A stretch of 64,000 nt of DNA from CAWFXC01 sp963819735 (GCA_963819735.1 CAWFXC010000003.1:1-64000), one strand, 5' to 3'. Counted from the stretch's first letter, positions 11,870-22,026 are shown. Notes: generated from the letters alone by a model not told the origin. Program-made: numbers and translations.

Positions 11870-12738
11870 GAGACGCCGTCGATCATCGTGCCGATGCCTT
11901 CGTGGGTGAAGAACTCCAACAGGAGCGCGTGCGGGATACGACCGTCGAGGATGTGCGCGCGCCTCACGCCGCCGTGCAGCGCGTGGATGCACGACTCCAG
12001 CTTGGGGATCATCCCGCCGTCGGCCTTGCCGGTGGTGAGCATCTGCGCGAGGCCCTCGACGTCGATCCGCGAGATCAGTGACGACTCGTCGCTGTAGTCG
12101 GCGTAGAGGCCGGCGACGTCGGTGAGGTACACCAGCTTCTCGGCCGCCATGGCCAGCGCGATCGCACCCGCGACGGTGTCGGCGTTGATGTTGTAGGCCT
12201 GGCCGAGCTCGTCGACCCCGACGGTCGCGATCACCGGGATCAGCTCTTCGCGCAGCAGCTTGTGCACGATCGACGGGTCGATGCTCGTGACGTCGCCGAC
12301 GAACCCGAGCCGCTCGTCGCGCATCTCGACCTTGATGAGCCCGGCGTCTTCACCGGAGAGACCGACCGCGTACGAACCGTGCTGGTTCAGCGCGGCGACG
12401 ATCTCCCGGTTGACCTTGCCGACGAGGGCCATGCGCACGATGTCGACGCTCTCGGCGTCGGTGACGCGGAGGCCGTCGACGAACTCCGGCTCCTTGCCCA
12501 GCCGGCGCATGAGCTCGCTGATCTGCGGACCGCCGCCGTGCACGACCACGGGGTTCATGCCCACGAGGCGCATGAGCACGACGTCTTGGGCGAACCGATC
12601 GGCCAGGACCGGGTCTTCCATCGCGTGGCCGCCGTACTTGATCACGACGGTGCGGCCGGTGAACTCGCGGATGTAGGGCAGCGCCTCCGACAGGATCGAC
12701 GCCTTCTGCAGGACCTCGGCGTTCACGGGTGACGACAT
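11866..12738 (-). CDS. argB: Acetylglutamate kinase
   Basis: Phosphorylates N-acetylglutamate, usually the arginine-inhibited step when the cyclic pathway is used. The 290-residue product has the amino-acid kinase fold: KYGGHAM (residues 34-40), VVHGGGPQI (about 60-68), YNINADTVAGAIA for acetylglutamate and nucleotide binding, and the C-terminal GGMIPKL region. ATG at 12738 overlaps the argJ stop by one base (TGATG). The N-terminal helix before KYGG (ILSEALPYIREF) is the part that in arginine-sensitive forms mediates hexamer formation. Confidence 0.96.
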   Translation of the reverse strand: MSSPVNAEVLQKASILSEALPYIREFTGRTVVIKYGGHAMEDPVLADRFAQDVVLMRLVGMNPVVVHGGGPQISELMRRLGKEPEFVDGLRVTDAESVDIVRMALVGKVNREIVAALNQHGSYAVGLSGEDAGLIKVEMRDERLGFVGDVTSIDPSIVHKLLREELIPVIATVGVDELGQAYNINADTVAGAIALAMAAEKLVYLTDVAGLYADYSDESSLISRIDVEGLAQMLTTGKADGGMIPKLESCIHALHGGVRRAHILDGRIPHALLLEFFTHEGIGTMIDGVS

Positions 12739-13940
12739 CAGCTGGTGCCCATGTTCTCGTCGACGTACGCGTGGGTGAGGTCGGTGAAGTACACCGCGGC
12801 CTCGCCGTGGCCGGTGTGCAGATCGCAGGTGATGTCGATCTCGCGGCCTTCCATGGTGACGCGGACCGTGGCTTCGTCGTGATCGCACGCGATGCCGTCG
12901 CGGCAGACGGCCACGTCGTTGTACGCGATGGTGACGCGCTCCGGATCGAACATCGCGCCGCTGGCGCCGACCTCCGACAGGATCCGGCCCCAGTAGGGAT
13001 CTTTTCCGTACAGAGAGCACTGCACCAACTGGCTGGAGGCGACGGTGCGGGCCGCGAGGCGCGCGTCGTCGCGCGAGCGTGCGCCGCGCACGACGATCCG
13101 CGCCAGCTTGGTTGCGCCTTCGGCGTCGGCCGCCATCTGCCGGGCGAGATCCGCGCACACGCTCGCGAGTGCATCGCCGAGGGCGTGGAACGCCGCGCCG
13201 CTCTCGCGCGTGATCGGTGGATTGCCAGTGGCTCCGTTGGCGAGCACCAGCACGGTGTCGTTGGTGCTCCGGCAGCCGTCGACGACGAGCGAGTTGAAGC
13301 TGTCGTCGACCGCGCGCTCGAGCAACGCGTGCAGTGCATCCGGCTCGATCGCGGCGTCGGTGGTGAGCACCGCCAGCATCGTGGCCATGGCCGGCGACAG
13401 CATCGCCGCGCCCTTGGCCATCCCGCCGACCGTGGCCTGGAGGCCGCCCCCGAGATCGGCGAACCGGAGCGTCTCCTTGCGGACCGTGTCAGTGGTGAGC
13501 ATGGCGTCGGCGGCGGCGGCGCCACCCTCGGCGTCGGCCCGGAGTTGGCCTCCGAGCTTCGGGATGCCGGCGACGACCGGGTCCATCAGCATCGGGATGC
13601 CGATCAGGCCGGTCTCGCACACCAGCACGTCGGCGGGCGCGCAGCCGAGCGCCTCGGCGGTGAGCTCGCACATGCGGAGCGCGTCGCGCCGACCCTGCTC
13701 CCCCGTCGCCGCGTTGGCGTTCCCGGAATTGAGCACGACGGCCGCGGCGCGTCCGTCGGCCAGGTGCCGACGGCTGATCTGGACCGGCGCCGCCGCCACC
13801 AGGTTGGTGGTGAACACGCCCGCGGCCGTGACCGGCCGGTGGTCGACGGTGGCGACCATCGCGAGGTCGGGGTCGCCCGACGCCTTGATCCCCGACGCCA
13901 GGCCCCCGGCCTCGAACCCGGGCACGGCAGTGACGCTCAT
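12738..13940 (-). CDS. argJ: Bifunctional glutamate N-acetyltransferase/ornithine acetyltransferase
   Basis: Recycles the acetyl group between acetylornithine and glutamate. The 400-residue proprotein has the self-cleavage site at Thr187 in AMATMLAVL after KGAAMLSP, so it should mature into two chains. NSGNANAATG (71-80) and the C-terminal DLTHAYVDENMGTS are family hallmarks. Whether it is mono- or bifunctional cannot be decided from sequence; no separate argA is visible here. 82 bases without a gene separate it from argC. Confidence 0.95.
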   Translation of the reverse strand: MSVTAVPGFEAGGLASGIKASGDPDLAMVATVDHRPVTAAGVFTTNLVAAAPVQISRRHLADGRAAAVVLNSGNANAATGEQGRRDALRMCELTAEALGCAPADVLVCETGLIGIPMLMDPVVAGIPKLGGQLRADAEGGAAAADAMLTTDTVRKETLRFADLGGGLQATVGGMAKGAAMLSPAMATMLAVLTTDAAIEPDALHALLERAVDDSFNSLVVDGCRSTNDTVLVLANGATGNPPITRESGAAFHALGDALASVCADLARQMAADAEGATKLARIVVRGARSRDDARLAARTVASSQLVQCSLYGKDPYWGRILSEVGASGAMFDPERVTIAYNDVAVCRDGIACDHDEATVRVTMEGREIDITCDLHTGHGEAAVYFTDLTHAYVDENMGTS

Positions 13941-14022
13941 GGCTTCCCGCTCTCGGTGCTGCGCACCGGGCCGCTCGGGCCCCGGCGAGCGCCTGCGAAC
14001 AGTCCGTGTGTCTTGGCTCGCC

Positions 14023-15060
14023 TCATGGCATCAACCCGATGGTGGAGAGGCCGAGGGCCTCGGGGAGGCCGAGGAGCAGGTTGGCGTTCTGGAGCGCCTG
14101 GCCCGACGCGCCTTTCACCAGGTTGTCGAGCGCGCCCAGCGCGAGCACGGTGTTGGTGCGGGGATCGTGGCGCACGGTGACGTGGGCGGCATTGGAGCCG
14201 AGGGTGGCCTTGGTGGAGGGCGACCCATCAGCGACGACGACGAACGGCTCGTCGGCGTAGAACTCGCGGTAGTAGGTGAGCAGCGTGTCGGTGTTCAGGC
14301 CGTCGACCGCCGGACGTGCGTAACAGGTGGCGAGGATCCCCCGGGTCATCGGCACGAGGTGCGGCGTGAACAGCACCTGCACCGGCTGCCCGGCGACGTG
14401 ACCCAGCGCGAGCTCCATCTCGGCGGTGTGGCGGTGGTTCAACAGTCCGTAGGCGTTGACGTTGTCGCTCACCTCCGCGAACAGGCTGGTGGTCTTCAGG
14501 CCCCGCCCCGCGCCCGAGACACCGGAGACCGCGTCGACCACGATGCCCTGGGGCTCGACCAGGCCGGCGGCGAGGAGCGGGGCGAGCGCGAGCGAAGCGC
14601 TCGTGGGGTAGCACCCTGGCGACGCGACGTGGCGGGCGGCGAGGATCTCGTCGCGGTAGAGCTCGGGGAGGCCGAAGGCGAACCGTTCGACCAACTCGGG
14701 TGCGGTGTGGCGCTCGCCGTACCACTGCTCATAGCTCGCCACCGGGAGGCGGAAGTCGGCCCCGAGGTCGACCACGTGCCCGACGGTGTCGACCAGCGCG
14801 CCCGCGATCGCCTGCGAGGTGCCGTGCGGGAGGCACAGGAAGGTCACGTCGAAGCCGGCGAGCTCGGCCGGCGCAACCTTCTCGTAGGTGAGGGCGGGAT
14901 ACGCGGCCGTGAGCGACGGGAACAGCTCGTGGACCGGGGCGCCGGCGTGGGAGTCGGCAGTGGCCAGGCTCACCTCGATCTCGGGATGGCCGGCCAGGAG
15001 CCGGAGCAGCTCCGCGCCGGTGTAGCCCGATCCGCCGACGACGGCCGCCCGATACGCCAT
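14023..15060 (-). CDS. argC: N-acetyl-gamma-glutamyl-phosphate reductase
   Basis: NADPH-dependent reduction of N-acetylglutamyl phosphate to the semialdehyde. GGSGYTGAE (residues 9-17) is the dinucleotide site and Cys150 in SPGCYPT is the catalytic thiol. The typical His is in the HLVPMTRGI region near 240. 345 residues, normal. First gene of the operon. The ATG at 15060 lies only 7 nt after a TATAGT box, suggesting a leaderless mRNA. Confidence 0.95.
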   Translation of the reverse strand: MAYRAAVVGGSGYTGAELLRLLAGHPEIEVSLATADSHAGAPVHELFPSLTAAYPALTYEKVAPAELAGFDVTFLCLPHGTSQAIAGALVDTVGHVVDLGADFRLPVASYEQWYGERHTAPELVERFAFGLPELYRDEILAARHVASPGCYPTSASLALAPLLAAGLVEPQGIVVDAVSGVSGAGRGLKTTSLFAEVSDNVNAYGLLNHRHTAEMELALGHVAGQPVQVLFTPHLVPMTRGILATCYARPAVDGLNTDTLLTYYREFYADEPFVVVADGSPSTKATLGSNAAHVTVRHDPRTNTVLALGALDNLVKGASGQALQNANLLLGLPEALGLSTIGLMP

Positions 15061-15094
15061 GGCGCATACTATACATGAAGTTGCATATCTATGC
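15061..15094 (-). promoter_or_regulatory. argC promoter and ARG-box-like operator
   Basis: On the minus strand a TATAGT hexamer (15073-15068) is followed by 7 nt and then the argC ATG, so transcription probably starts at or next to the start codon. Just upstream, 15083-15094 reads GCATATCTATGC on the plus strand, a palindrome with perfect 5-bp arms GCATA/TATGC. AT-rich sites of this kind are the normal ArgR target. The region is strikingly AT-rich against its surroundings. No clear -35 is visible. Confidence 0.65.
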
Positions 15095-15138
15095 CGGATT
15101 GATTTTCGACGCGCCGGTCGTCGCCGTGGGGATCCGGA

Positions 15139-15912
15139 TCAGGCCCGGCGGAGGCGACGGGTCCCGAACCACACCAGCACCACACCGCCCACCATGAACT
15201 TGACCGCCACGATCCACAGGGTGATGTCGCGGGCGGCGTGGCTCTGGTCGGTGACGACGTTGGTGGGGTCGGAACGGTCGTAGTGGATGGCAACCTGCGT
15301 CCCGACCGCCGGCTGCTCCTCCCCCGACTTCACCGACTCCTCGCCCACCACCGCGTGCCCGCCCGGGCCGACGAACCGCAGGCGCCGTTCGCCGTTCACC
15401 TCGACGACCGTCGCCACCGCGGCCACCCCTCGGGAACGCAGAACGGAGTCGTGGCGCTGGAGCGATATCACGAACACCGACATCGCGATGCCCAGCAGCA
15501 CCAGCACCACGCCACCACCGGCGGCCCAGCGGGCGGTGCGGCGGGTCAGGCGGAACGAGCCGCGCGACGGCGGGCGGGCCGACCCGCGTGCCGCGGGCGG
15601 CGCGGCCGGCGACGGGCCGGTACGAGGGCCCGCCGACGGGGGCGCGGTCGGCGACGGCGGCGCGGATGGCGACGACGACGGCCGGCTCCGCACACTGCGG
15701 TCGTACCGGGCCCGAGCCTCGGGATCCGTGAGGACGCGGTAGGCGGCGCCGACCCGCTTGAACTGCTCGGCCGCGGCCGCGTCACCCGGATGGGCGTCGG
15801 GGTGCAGCTCCTTGGCCCGGGCGCGGAAGGCGGCCGCGATCTCGGCCCGCGATGCGGTGCGCGTCACACCGAGCTCTCCGTACAGATCGTCGAGCGTGCG
15901 CGGGTCCGCCAT
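15139..15912 (-). CDS. J-domain membrane protein with DUF3592-like domain
   Basis: A 257-residue protein with a DnaJ domain at residues about 8-72 including the essential HPD at 37-39. A Pro/Ser/Ala-rich linker (about 73-118) follows, then a basic stretch and a transmembrane helix (about 128-152). An extracytoplasmic domain with ATVVEVNGERRL and VGTQVAIHYDRSDPTNVV, as in DUF3592 proteins, comes next, then a second transmembrane helix near the C-terminus ending in RRLRRA. The J-domain would recruit DnaK to the inner membrane face; the client is unknown. Divergent from the PPOX gene. Confidence 0.8.
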   Translation of the reverse strand: MADPRTLDDLYGELGVTRTASRAEIAAAFRARAKELHPDAHPGDAAAAEQFKRVGAAYRVLTDPEARARYDRSVRSRPSSSPSAPPSPTAPPSAGPRTGPSPAAPPAARGSARPPSRGSFRLTRRTARWAAGGGVVLVLLGIAMSVFVISLQRHDSVLRSRGVAAVATVVEVNGERRLRFVGPGGHAVVGEESVKSGEEQPAVGTQVAIHYDRSDPTNVVTDQSHAARDITLWIVAVKFMVGGVVLVWFGTRRLRRA

Positions 15913-15953
15913 TGCTCGTCATTGTGGCGCGCCAGGGTGTGAAACTGCGAGGC

Positions 15954-16425
15954 ATGGCGACGTGGCAGGAGTTCGAGCAGCAGGCCCCCACGCTCGCGAC
16001 GACGATCCGGGCCCGGTTCGGTGCCGCGCTCGCACTCGATCCTCGCCACGCTGCGGGCCGACGGCTCACCCCGGGTCACCGGGCTCGAGGTGCACTTCGG
16101 CGACGGCGAGCTGTGGCTGGCGATGATGCCCGATTCCCGCAAGGCGGACGACCTCCGCCGCGACCCGCGGTTCGCGCTGCACACCGCGCCCGACGCGGCG
16201 TTGGTCGACGGTGACGCCAAGGTCAACGGGTGGGCCCAGGAGGTCAACGACCCTGCCGTGATCACTCGCTTCGTCGAGCGGCTCCCGCAGCCCCTCCCGC
16301 CGAGTGGCATGGCGCTCTTCCGGGGCACACTCACCGATGCGTCGCTCGCCCGCGTCGACGGCGACCACATGGTGATCGACTCGTGGCGCGACGGCGAGGC
16401 CCCGCGTCAGGTGTATCGCCGGTAG
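15954..16425 (+). CDS. PPOX-class flavin/pyridoxamine oxidase-like protein, one frameshift
   Basis: The first frame gives MATWQEFEQQAPTLATTIRA; the second continues with ILATLRADGSPRVTGLEV and runs to the stop at 16425. Together they match the split-barrel pyridoxamine 5'-phosphate oxidase-like fold, which binds FMN or F420 in actinobacteria. The break lies between about 15995 and 16032 and is repaired by removing one base, giving about 156 residues. LRRDPRFALHTAP is typical of the family. The substrate is unknown. Faces away from the J-domain gene with 41 bp between them. Confidence 0.75.
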
Positions 16426-16477
16426 CGGTCGACAAAGCACTGGTTCGCGCCGCGGGTCAGGGGGTAGAACTGGGACC

Positions 16478-17313
16478 GTGACGCGTTGGTGGCGATCACG
16501 CTTCGGTGGGTCTCTTGTCCGCGAGCTCGTGGTCGTCGTCGCGCTCCTGCTGGTGTACAAGTACGGCCGCTTCCTCGTGAAGGACCACGTGGCCACCGCG
16601 TTGCACCACGCGCACGAGGTGATCGGCTTCGAGCGTTCCCTCGGTGTGTTCAGCGAGGCCCGCTTCCAGGACCTGATCGTGAGCAGCGCGGCGGTCGTGC
16701 GGTTCCTCAACGTGTACTACCTGGTCGCGCACGTGGCCGTCACCGCCGCGGTCTTCGTGTGGCTCTACGTGCGGCACCCCGACAGCTACCGCCGGTTCCG
16801 CAACGTGATGATCGTGATCACCATCGCCGGTCTCATCGGGCACATGGCGTTCCCGCTCGCGCCGCCGCGCATGTTCCCGCGTCTCGGGTTCATCGACACC
16901 GCACGGGTCTTCGGCCCGCGGTCGTACGGCTCCGGGAGCCCCTACAAGGGATTCGCCGACCAGTTCGCGGCGATGCCCTCACTGCACTTCGGTTGGGCGC
17001 TCGTGGTCGCGTGGGCGGCGATCATCGCGTCGCCGAGTCGTTGGCGGTACACGGTGATCGCGCACCCGGTCATCACGCTGGCTGCCATCGTGCTCACCGC
17101 CAACCACTACTGGCTCGACGCGGTGGTGGCGACGCTCCTCTTCGCGGTCGCGCTCGTGTTCGACCACTTCTGGGAGCGCCGCCGGGCCCGGCACCGTGCC
17201 GCCACCACGGCCGTGACGGTGGCCGTGGCCGCAGGCGCTCCCCCACCGCAACCGTCGGCGGCCCGATCGTGGCGCGAGTCACCCACGACGTGCCGACCGC
17301 GCGCACCGCGTGA
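16478..17313 (+). CDS. PAP2-superfamily membrane phosphatase, probable frameshift near C-terminus
   Basis: Polytopic membrane protein with about six hydrophobic segments and the phosphatase motifs MPSLHFGW (near residue 168) and NHYWLDAV (near 209), resembling the inositol-phosphoceramide synthase/PAP2_3 branch. Likely acts on a lipid phosphate or transfers a phospho-head group at the membrane. The first frame stays open to 17479, but after the C5 run at 17240-17244 codon use deteriorates. The alternative frame has normal GC-ending codons and stops at 17313. One missing C in that run would give 278 residues. GTG start at 16478. Confidence 0.75.
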
Positions 17314-17391
17314 ACCGGTGACGGCATCGTCGCGGTGCTCGCCGCCGCCGACGCCGAACGACGTCGACATCCGCGCTTCGTGCCCCGACGG

Positions 17392-17802
17392 TCAGGCGGG
17401 CGCCACCGAGTTGAGCGCGGCGCGCAACGAATCGGGGATGGCCACCGATTCGTGCGTGCCGGGGACGACCGACACGTAGGTGATCGTGCCCACACACGCG
17501 GGTGATCCGTTGCACGTCGCGGTGTAGACCAACTGGAGCGACTTCGTGCCGACGCGACCGGGTGCCACCGCGATGGCGACGTCGTCGTCGAACCCGGCCG
17601 GACCCTGCCACTCGACGACCGCCTTCACGATCATGAGATCGAAGTCGCGGAAGAACGCGACCGACGGCGGGAAGCCGAGCGAATCGATGAACCGGGTCGA
17701 GGCCTCGTCGAAGTACGTGAGCCAGTGCGCGTTGAACACCACGCCCTGCTGGTCGATCTCGGCGTAGCGCGGCCGTACGTGGTGGACGAACCGCTCGCTC
17801 AC
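17392..17802 (-). CDS. Acyl-CoA thioesterase, 4HBT/YbgC-like hotdog fold
   Basis: 136 residues from GTG 17802, four bases after the pheT stop. RPRYAEIDQQGVVFNAHWLT (residues about 9-28) matches the hotdog thioesterase signature, with the catalytic acid in YAEIDQQG, and the following FDEASTRFIDSLG is also typical. The central helix and four strands fill the rest. It would hydrolyse acyl-CoA in the cytoplasm; the chain length is not predictable. Last gene of the infC-pheT unit. The function has no obvious link to translation. Confidence 0.8.
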   Translation of the reverse strand: MSERFVHHVRPRYAEIDQQGVVFNAHWLTYFDEASTRFIDSLGFPPSVAFFRDFDLMIVKAVVEWQGPAGFDDDVAIAVAPGRVGTKSLQLVYTATCNGSPACVGTITYVSVVPGTHESVAIPDSLRAALNSVAPA

Positions 17803-17806
17803 CGTG

Positions 17807-20220
17807 CTACCCCCGCAGCTCGGCCCCGTGCGCGCCGACCACCGCGTCGATGGCCCGCGTGCGCACCTCCCCCACCTCGGTGTCGGTGAGGGTGTGATCG
17901 GGCGCGCGGAGCCGCAGCGTGAACGCGACGCTGCGGCGACCGTCGCCGAGCGCGTCGGAACGGAACACGTCGAACGTCCGCACGTCTTCCAGCAGATCAC
18001 CGGCGGCGGCGCGCAGCGTACGGGCGACCGACGCCGCGGGCACGGTGTCGTCGATCACGAACGCGAGATCGATCGCCGACGCCGGATAACGCGACGGAGT
18101 ACGGAACGTGCGGTCGCGGCGGGGCGCGTCGAGCAGCGCGTCGAGCACGAGCTCGGCCGCCACCACGGGCGCCTCGAGCCCGAGCGCCGCGAGCACCTCG
18201 GGCGCGACCTCGCCCACGGTGCCGGCCTCGGTGCCACTCAGCACGAGGCGGGCGGCGCGTCCGGGCCGGTAGCCGGTGAGCGGCGCCGGTTCGAGCACCG
18301 CGTCGGCGACGGCCAGCGCGTCGAGCACCACCGTGACGGCATCGACCGCGTCGTAGACGTCGACCGGGCGGTCGTCCTCGATCGGCCGGCGACGGATCGA
18401 ACCCGCCCACGCGAACGCAAGATGTTCGAGCTCGTCGGGCAGCGGACTGTCGGCGGCCGCCGGATCGAGCGGAGTGAGGAAGACGCGGCCCAGTTCGAAC
18501 AGCGCGGCATCGGCGAGGCCGTGTGCACGATTGCCGGCGACCGCGCGCAGCAGCCCAGGCAGGATCGCGGTGCGCAGCACCGACTCCTCCGCCCGCAACG
18601 GATTGGTGGCGCGCGACGACGCGGTCGAGCGGCGCGCCGGCGCGCTCGAGGTCGGAGGGGGCGACCAGCGACAGGGTGATCGCCTCGGAGAGGCCGACCC
18701 CGACCAGCGCGTCGGCGACCAACCGTCGCTCGCGTTGGCGCAGGGTCAGCGCGCCGACCTGGCCGTGGGTGTCGGGCAGCGTGCGACCGATCCGGTCGAA
18801 ACCGATGCGCCGCGCCACTTCCTCCACCAGGTCGATCTCGCGGTCGAGGTCGGGGCGGAAGGTGGGAACCACCGCGACAACGGTGTCGGCGTCGTCGGTC
18901 TCGGCATCCTCGAGTTCGATCCCGAGCGGGGCCAGCGAGGTCCAGACGTCTTCGTCGTCGAGGCTGGTGCCGAGCACCGCGTTCACCCGGCTGGCCCGCA
19001 GGCGGATGCGCTCGCGTTCGACCGGCGCCGGATACACGTCAGTGACGTCGGCGGCGACCTGTGCGCCGGCCACCTCCACCAGCAGCTCCATCGCCCGCTC
19101 GGCGTTGCGCTCGACCGCATCGGGATCGAGGCCACGCTCGAAGCGCGCGCTCGACTCGCTGCGCAGCTTGAGCCGCTTGGAGCTGCGGGCGATGCCCATG
19201 CGCTCGAAGTAGGCCGACTCGAGGAGGATCTCGGTGGTGGTCTCCGACACCTCGGAGGTGGACCCGCCCATGATCCCGGCGATGGCCTGCGGTGCGCGCT
19301 CGGCGTCGCAGATGAGGAGATCCTCACGGGTGAGCTCACGCTCGACGCCGTCGAGCGTGGTGATCCGCTCACCGGCGTCGGCCAGGCGCACGACGATGCC
19401 GCGCCCCGCGAGCCGCGCCAGGTCGAAGGCGTGCAACGGCTGGTTGCGCTCGAGCAGCACGTAGTTGGTGACGTCGACCACGTTGCTGATCGGACGCATG
19501 CCCGCCTTCACCAGCCGCTGCGCCATCCACGCGGGCGACGGCCCCATCGCGACGCGCGCGACCCGGCCGAGGTAGCGGGGGCAGCGGTACGCGTCGTCGA
19601 CCACCACGGTGATGTCACCCGCCACCTTGGGATCGCTCGCCGCGTGCGGCTCCGGCACCCCGAAGTCGAGGCGGAAGTGCGCGGCCAGCTCGCGCGCCAG
19701 TCCGACGATGCACATCGCGTCGGGGCGGTTGGGCGTGATGGCGAGGTCGAAGATGGTGTCGTCGAGCCCGAGGAGGTCGCGCACGTCGGCCCCGAGCTCG
19801 CTCGCCGGATCGAGGGCGAGGATGCCGGAGTGGTCGTCGCCCAGGCCCAGCTCCTTGGCCGAGCAGAGCATGCCGTCGGACACCTGGCCGCGGATCTTGC
19901 GCCGCTCCAACTTGAAACCGCCGGGCAACGTCGCCCCGGCCGGCGCGTACGGCACGACCATCCCCGCCACCACGTTGGGCGCTCCGCACACCACGCGGGT
20001 CTCCGCCGCGCCGGTGCTCACGTCGACGAGCGAGAGCTTGTCGGCATCGGGGTGCTTCACGACGTCGAGCACGCGCGGCCGCGATCACCCCGGTGATCTC
20101 GGCGCCGGGTTGGTCGACGCCCTCCACCTCGAAGCCGAGCTGGTTGAGCGCGGCGACGAGATCGGCCACCGGCGCGGTCACCGGGGTGAAATCACGGATC
20201 CAGGAGAGTGGTGCGAGCAT
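17807..20220 (-). CDS. pheT: Phenylalanine--tRNA ligase beta subunit, two frameshifts
   Basis: Large subunit of the alpha2-beta2 PheRS. Three frames together form one normal protein: MLAPLSWIRDFTPVTAP (start), the tRNA-binding EMAP-like domain with HPDADKLSLVDV, B3/B4 editing domain with GGSTSEVSETTTEILLES, B5 with the LVEEVARRIGF region, core domain with ESVLRTAILPGLL, and the C-terminal ferredoxin-fold anticodon domain. Shifts are at about 20071-20083 (GCGCGTG context) and 18601-18625. Each is repaired by removing one base, giving about 803 residues. An essential gene cannot be doubly broken, so these are almost certainly sequence errors. Confidence 0.92.
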
Positions 20221-20226
20221 CGGGCC

Positions 20227-21274
20227 TCAGTACTGCGCGAGGAAACGGACGTCGCCGTCGAAGAACGTCTTGATCTCGTCGATGTCGTAGCGGACCATCG
20301 CGATGCGTTCGAGGCCGAAGCCGAACGCGAACCCGGTGTACTCCTCGGGGTCGATCCCCACGCCGGCGAGCACGTTGGGGTCGACCATGCCGCAGCCGCC
20401 GAGCTCGATCCATCCCGACTGCGAGCACACGCGGCAGCCGTCGCCGCCGCAGAAGATGCAACTCACCGCGAGCTCGGCCGACGGCTCGGTGTAAGGGAAG
20501 AAGTCGGGGCGGAAGCGCGTGCGGATGCGGTCGTCGTCGAACAACGCGCGCACGAAGGTCTCGATGGTGCCGAACAGATCGGCGAGGGTGATCCCACGGT
20601 CGACGGCCAACGCCTCGATCTGGTGGAACACCGGTGAGTGACGGGCGTCGAGCGTCTCGTTGCGGTACGTGCGGCCGGGCGCGACGACGAAGATCGGCGG
20701 CGACATCGTCTCCATGGTGCGGATCTGCACCGGCGACGTGTGGGTGCGCAACATCACCTGCTCGGGTTCGCCGAGCTCGACGTAGAGGGTGTCCTGCATC
20801 GATCGGGCCGGGTGTCCGGGCACCATGTTGAGCGCCTCGAAATTGTGCCAGTCGTCCTCGACCTCGGGGCCCTGCACGACGCGGTACCCCATGCCGACGA
20901 AGATGTCCTCGAGCTCGCGCTGCACCTGCGTGACGAGGTGGAGATGCCCGCGTTCGCGACCGTGGCCGCCGAGCGGTGAGATCGAGCCGGTCGCGCTCGC
21001 CCGCGGTCGCGGCGTCGGCGGCGGCGAGCTCGGCCCGCCGGGCTTCCACCACCGCACCGATCTCGGCGTTGATCGCGCCGAGGAGCTTGCCCCGCGCCGG
21101 GCGCTCCGAGGGCTCGAGGGCCTTGATGCCCTCCTTCAGCTTGGCGACCGCGGACCCCTTGCCGAGGAACTGCCGCTCGACCGCGGCGATGTCGTCGAGC
21201 GTGCCGGCCGTTGCCAGCGCGGCCGTCGCGTCGGCGACGTAGGACTCCTGGTCGAGCGCGCCACCGGTGCTCAC
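20227..21274 (-). CDS. pheS: Phenylalanine--tRNA ligase alpha subunit, one frameshift
   Basis: Catalytic subunit of PheRS. The N-terminal coiled-coil region (about 100 residues, to DRLDLTA) is in one frame. The class II core from RGHLHLVTQVQRELEDIF to the end is in another. Motif 2 (RTYRNETLDARHSPVFHQIE) and motif 3 (FAFGFGLERIAMVRYDIDE) are intact. The break is at about 20968-20978 and leaves 348 or 349 residues depending on whether one base is extra or two are missing. The GTG start at 21274 overlaps the trmH stop as GTGA. The stop is 6 bp before pheT. Confidence 0.93.
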
Positions 21275-22026
21275 GCGCGTTGCCTCGCCGACTCGAAGCA
21301 GAGGACGGTGGCGGCCATCGCGACGTTGATCGACTCCGTGGGGCCGGCCATCGGGATGCTCACCCGGCCGTCGAGGTGGGGGTCGAGCTCAGAACCGAGA
21401 CCGTGGGCCTCGTTGCCGAGGACGACGGCGGTGGCGGCCCGGAAATCCACGGCGTGGTACGGGGTGCCCCCGACGGCAGCGGCACCCAGCCGTTGCCGGC
21501 CGAGCTCACCCAGCGCGTCGAGCGCCTCCACTGCGGACCACCCTTCGAGGATCGGAATGCCGAAGATCGCGCCGGCCGAGGCGCGAACGACCTTGGGATT
21601 GTACGCGTCGACCGAACCCTCCCCGAGGACGATTGCCGCGGCACCCGAGGCGTCGGCGCTGCGCAGGATCGTGCCCAGGTTGCCGGGGTCGGACAGCTCG
21701 ACCCCCACGACGACGAGCCCGGGCCGCCCGAGCGCGTCGGGAACCGGTTCGGGCATCCCCGCGAGTGCGAGCACCGGCTGCGGGGTGACGGTGGTGCCGA
21801 TCCGCTCGAGCACCCCCTCCTTCAGCAGCGTGATCGCGGTGCCGGCGGCGTCGACGCGTGCGGTGAGCGCCGCGAACGCGGCGTCGGCCCCCGGCGCGAA
21901 GTAGACGGCCTGCAACGCGACCCTGCGATCGAGGGCGGCGCCGACGGCGCGCGGTCCCTCGACCACGAACGCCCGTTCCGCCGAACGAGCCTTCGGGTCG
22001 CGCAGCAGCTCGCGCAACCGGCGCAC
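21271..22026 (-). CDS. SpoU/TrmH-family RNA 2'-O-methyltransferase
   Basis: SPOUT-fold methyltransferase, 251 residues from GTG 22026. The N-terminal substrate-binding domain is residues about 1-100. The catalytic domain shows the three family motifs: LSDPGNLGTILRSADASG, VVLGNEAHGL and IPMAGPTESINVAMAATVL, which together form the trefoil knot and SAM site. The gene at this place in M. tuberculosis is annotated tsnR. The target nucleotide, in rRNA or tRNA, cannot be told from sequence. Confidence 0.88.
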   Translation of the reverse strand: MRRLRELLRDPKARSAERAFVVEGPRAVGAALDRRVALQAVYFAPGADAAFAALTARVDAAGTAITLLKEGVLERIGTTVTPQPVLALAGMPEPVPDALGRPGLVVVGVELSDPGNLGTILRSADASGAAAIVLGEGSVDAYNPKVVRASAGAIFGIPILEGWSAVEALDALGELGRQRLGAAAVGGTPYHAVDFRAATAVVLGNEAHGLGSELDPHLDGRVSIPMAGPTESINVAMAATVLCFESARQRA

